A DNA stretch of 7,036 bases, taken from the NCBI GenBank assembly GCA_003246795.1, contig QKCS01000169.1, forward strand, positions 1-7,036, read 5' to 3'. This stretch comes from Alphaproteobacteria bacterium. GTDB lineage: Bacteria; Pseudomonadota; Alphaproteobacteria; Micropepsales; Micropepsaceae. The notes below the pieces were generated by a model, which did no database searches, was not told the DNA's origin, and saw only the letters and a program-made list of their open reading frames with translations. A program made the translations under genes and the position numbers. Below, piece after piece: positions 5,807 through 7,036 of this stretch; within the stretch, counting starts at the first letter, position 1; each line of letters begins with the position of its first letter.

Positions 5807-6757
5807 ATGAGTTCGGGTACAGACGACATCAACTATCAGGGCAAGGACGAGCGCGTCCAAAACCTGCGCCTCTTGGCGAAGTGGCGCGCGACCGCCCGCG
5901 TTCTGACCGAGGCGCTGCCCTACATCCTGCGCTACGATCAAAAGACGGTCGTCGTGAAGTACGGCGGCAACGCGATGGGCGAGGAGGGCGTGGCCAAGCA
6001 TTTCGCGCAAGACATCGTCCTCATGCGCCAGACTGGCATTGACCCGGTCGTCGTGCACGGCGGCGGCCCGCAAATCGGCGCCATGCTGAATCGCCTGGAG
6101 ATCAAATCGTCCTTCGTCGACGGCCTGCGCGTGACCGATCAGGCCGCCATCGACGTCGTCGAAATGGTGCTCACCGGCACGATCAACAAGCAGATCGTCT
6201 CGGCCATCAACAATGCCGGCGGCCGCGCCGTTGGCGTCTCCGGCAAGGACGGCCAACTCATCATCGCCAAGAAGCTCGCTCGCTCGAAAAAGAATGCGCA
6301 AACCGGCCAAGACGAACCGGTCGACCTTGGCTTCGTCGGCGAACCCGATCACGTGAATACCGAAGTTCTGCAGTCGATCGTCGGATCCGACATGATCGCC
6401 GTGATCGCGCCGATCGGCATCGGCAAGACCGGCGAGACGTACAACATCAACGCCGATACCGTGGCCGGCGCCGTTGCCGGCGCACTTAATGCCGACCGCC
6501 TGCTGCTCCTCACCGACGTGCCCGGCGTGATGGACCGCAACGGCAACTTGATCGAACGCCTGACCACAACCGAGGCGCGCGCATTGATCGCCGACGGCAC
6601 CATATCGGGCGGCATGATCCCGAAAGTCGAAACCTGCATTGACGCCGTCGACCGCGGCGTGACGGCGGCCGTGATTCTCGACGGCCGGATCCAACATGTG
6701 CTGCTGATCGAACTGTTTACAGAGCACGGCGCGGGCACCATGATTGTCCGCGGGTGA
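5807..6757 (+). CDS. argB: Acetylglutamate kinase
   Basis: A 316-residue amino acid kinase that phosphorylates N-acetyl-L-glutamate with ATP, the second step of arginine (ornithine) synthesis in the cytoplasm. Visible motifs are KYGGNAM (51-57) and HGGGPQI (84-90) at the phosphate-binding site, SFVDGLRVTD (102-111) for the substrate, NINADTVAGAVAGAL (213-227), LLLTDVPGVM (233-242) and SGGMIPKVE (267-275) with the catalytic-type Lys273. The roughly 35-residue N-terminal helix (DERVQNLRLLAKWRATARVL) and the C-terminal EHGAGT (306-311) are marks of hexameric, arginine-inhibited enzymes, so feedback by arginine is expected (inference from family). No arginine operator is evident in the five bases before it; expression probably comes from the rpmH promoter. 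Linkage of argB to engB is typical of Alphaproteobacteria. Confidence 0.97.
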   Translation: MSSGTDDINYQGKDERVQNLRLLAKWRATARVLTEALPYILRYDQKTVVVKYGGNAMGEEGVAKHFAQDIVLMRQTGIDPVVVHGGGPQIGAMLNRLEIKSSFVDGLRVTDQAAIDVVEMVLTGTINKQIVSAINNAGGRAVGVSGKDGQLIIAKKLARSKKNAQTGQDEPVDLGFVGEPDHVNTEVLQSIVGSDMIAVIAPIGIGKTGETYNINADTVAGAVAGALNADRLLLLTDVPGVMDRNGNLIERLTTTEARALIADGTISGGMIPKVETCIDAVDRGVTAAVILDGRIQHVLLIELFTEHGAGTMIVRG

Positions 6758-6795
6758 AAGACCAGCGTTTCCAAGGATTTGAGGTGACGGCATAA
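6754..6795 (+). other. 13-codon frame overlapping the argB stop, possible leader or broken N-terminus
   Basis: A GTG at 6754 overlaps the argB stop as GTGA and opens a frame of 13 codons (MKDQRFQGFEVTA) ending in TAA at 6793-6795. The same reading frame resumes immediately with CTG TTG and a signal-peptide-like sequence. It may be a coupling leader that lets ribosomes reinitiate at TTG 6799, the remains of an original N-terminus cut by a nonsense change, or chance. Nothing proves it is translated. Confidence 0.25.
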
Positions 6796-6798
6796 CTG

Positions 6799-7036
6799 TT
6801 GCGGCCAGTCGCGCTGTTGATCGGCATGGCCGTCGCGCTTGCCGCGGCATCGCCCGCGCTATCGGAGGAGGAAACCGGCGGCGCCCCGGCGGCTTCGGCG
6901 CCGGCGCGTCCTGTCGTCCTGCCGATGACGCAGGGCAGCGAACTCAAGCGCGAGGAGCCCGACAAGCCCAAAGCGAAAGCCCCCAAGCCGCGCGTCATTC
7001 CGGTTCCGACCGGTCCCGCAGGCGCCGGTGCGGGAG
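6799..7036 (+). CDS. Exported Pro/Ala/Lys-rich protein of unknown function, partial, C-terminus beyond right edge
   Basis: An open frame of 79 codons running off the right edge. From the TTG at 6799 it begins with a good signal peptide: an Arg at residue 2, a hydrophobic core (VALLIGMAVALAAA, 4-17) and a probable cleavage after SPALS (18-22), before an acidic EEE. The mature part seen is low-complexity, rich in Ala, Pro, Lys and Glu, with the segment LKREEPDKPKAKAPKPR as clearest example. It is probably a flexible linker ahead of a periplasmic domain outside the window. No family is recognised. The start is uncertain: an in-frame TAA at 6793-6795 rules out earlier codons, GAGG at 6781-6784 is rather far from the TTG, and the next ATG (6826) would cut the signal peptide short. 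In many alphaproteobacteria a different gene follows argB, so this neighbour may be lineage-specific. Confidence 0.6.
   Translation, partial: MRPVALLIGMAVALAAASPALSEEETGGAPAASAPARPVVLPMTQGSELKREEPDKPKAKAPKPRVIPVPTGPAGAGAG

Noticed and set aside
5777..6850. Minus-strand open frame of 357 codons opposite argB
   Set aside because: It is antisense to a complete acetylglutamate kinase, has no recognisable motif, and spans the engB-argB and argB-downstream junctions.
6717..6998. Minus-strand frame of 93 codons at the right edge
   Set aside because: It is antisense to the end of argB and to the plus-strand exported protein, which has a convincing signal peptide. The minus-strand product shows no pattern.

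Overview
The window is GC-rich DNA, densely coding, and looks like the chromosome of an alphaproteobacterium of uncertain order. The main evidence is the gene order rpmH-rnpA-yidD-yidC-engB-argB. The link from the YidC insertase cluster to the ribosome-assembly GTPase EngB and then to acetylglutamate kinase is typical of Alphaproteobacteria. The rpmH promoter and the YidC sequence (Lys rather than Arg in the hydrophilic groove of the second membrane segment) also fit that class.

Left part, minus strand (1-2287): three closely packed genes read right to left. They are an exported DUF547 protein, a TVP38/TMEM64 (DedA/VTT superfamily) inner-membrane protein, and a FAD-dependent pyridine nucleotide-disulfide oxidoreductase that runs off the left edge (238 N-terminal residues seen). 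Stops and starts overlap or lie a few bases apart, so this is almost certainly one operon. It is the least understood part of the window and the best candidate for an uncharacterised system: a periplasmic protein, a membrane protein from a lipid/ion-handling superfamily and a cytoplasmic dithiol flavoenzyme.

Middle (2288-2474): a divergent intergenic region of about 190 bases. It holds a convincing sigma-70-type promoter for rpmH, a cluster of GTTA(A)CGC half-sites including a perfect 7-bp inverted repeat, and an 18-base alternating pyrimidine-purine tract.

Right part, plus strand (2475-6757): six core genes, tightly spaced and with no terminator visible between them. They encode ribosomal protein L34, the RNase P protein, the YidD accessory factor, the YidC insertase, the GTPase EngB and acetylglutamate kinase. 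Together they cover ribosome supply, tRNA 5' maturation, membrane-protein insertion, large-subunit assembly and the second step of arginine synthesis. At the right edge (6799-7036) an exported Pro/Ala/Lys-rich protein of unknown function begins, just after a 13-codon frame that overlaps the argB stop.

No tRNA or rRNA genes, insertion sequences, CRISPR arrays, phage genes or signs of recent transfer were seen. No stretch longer than about 190 bases lacks a gene.
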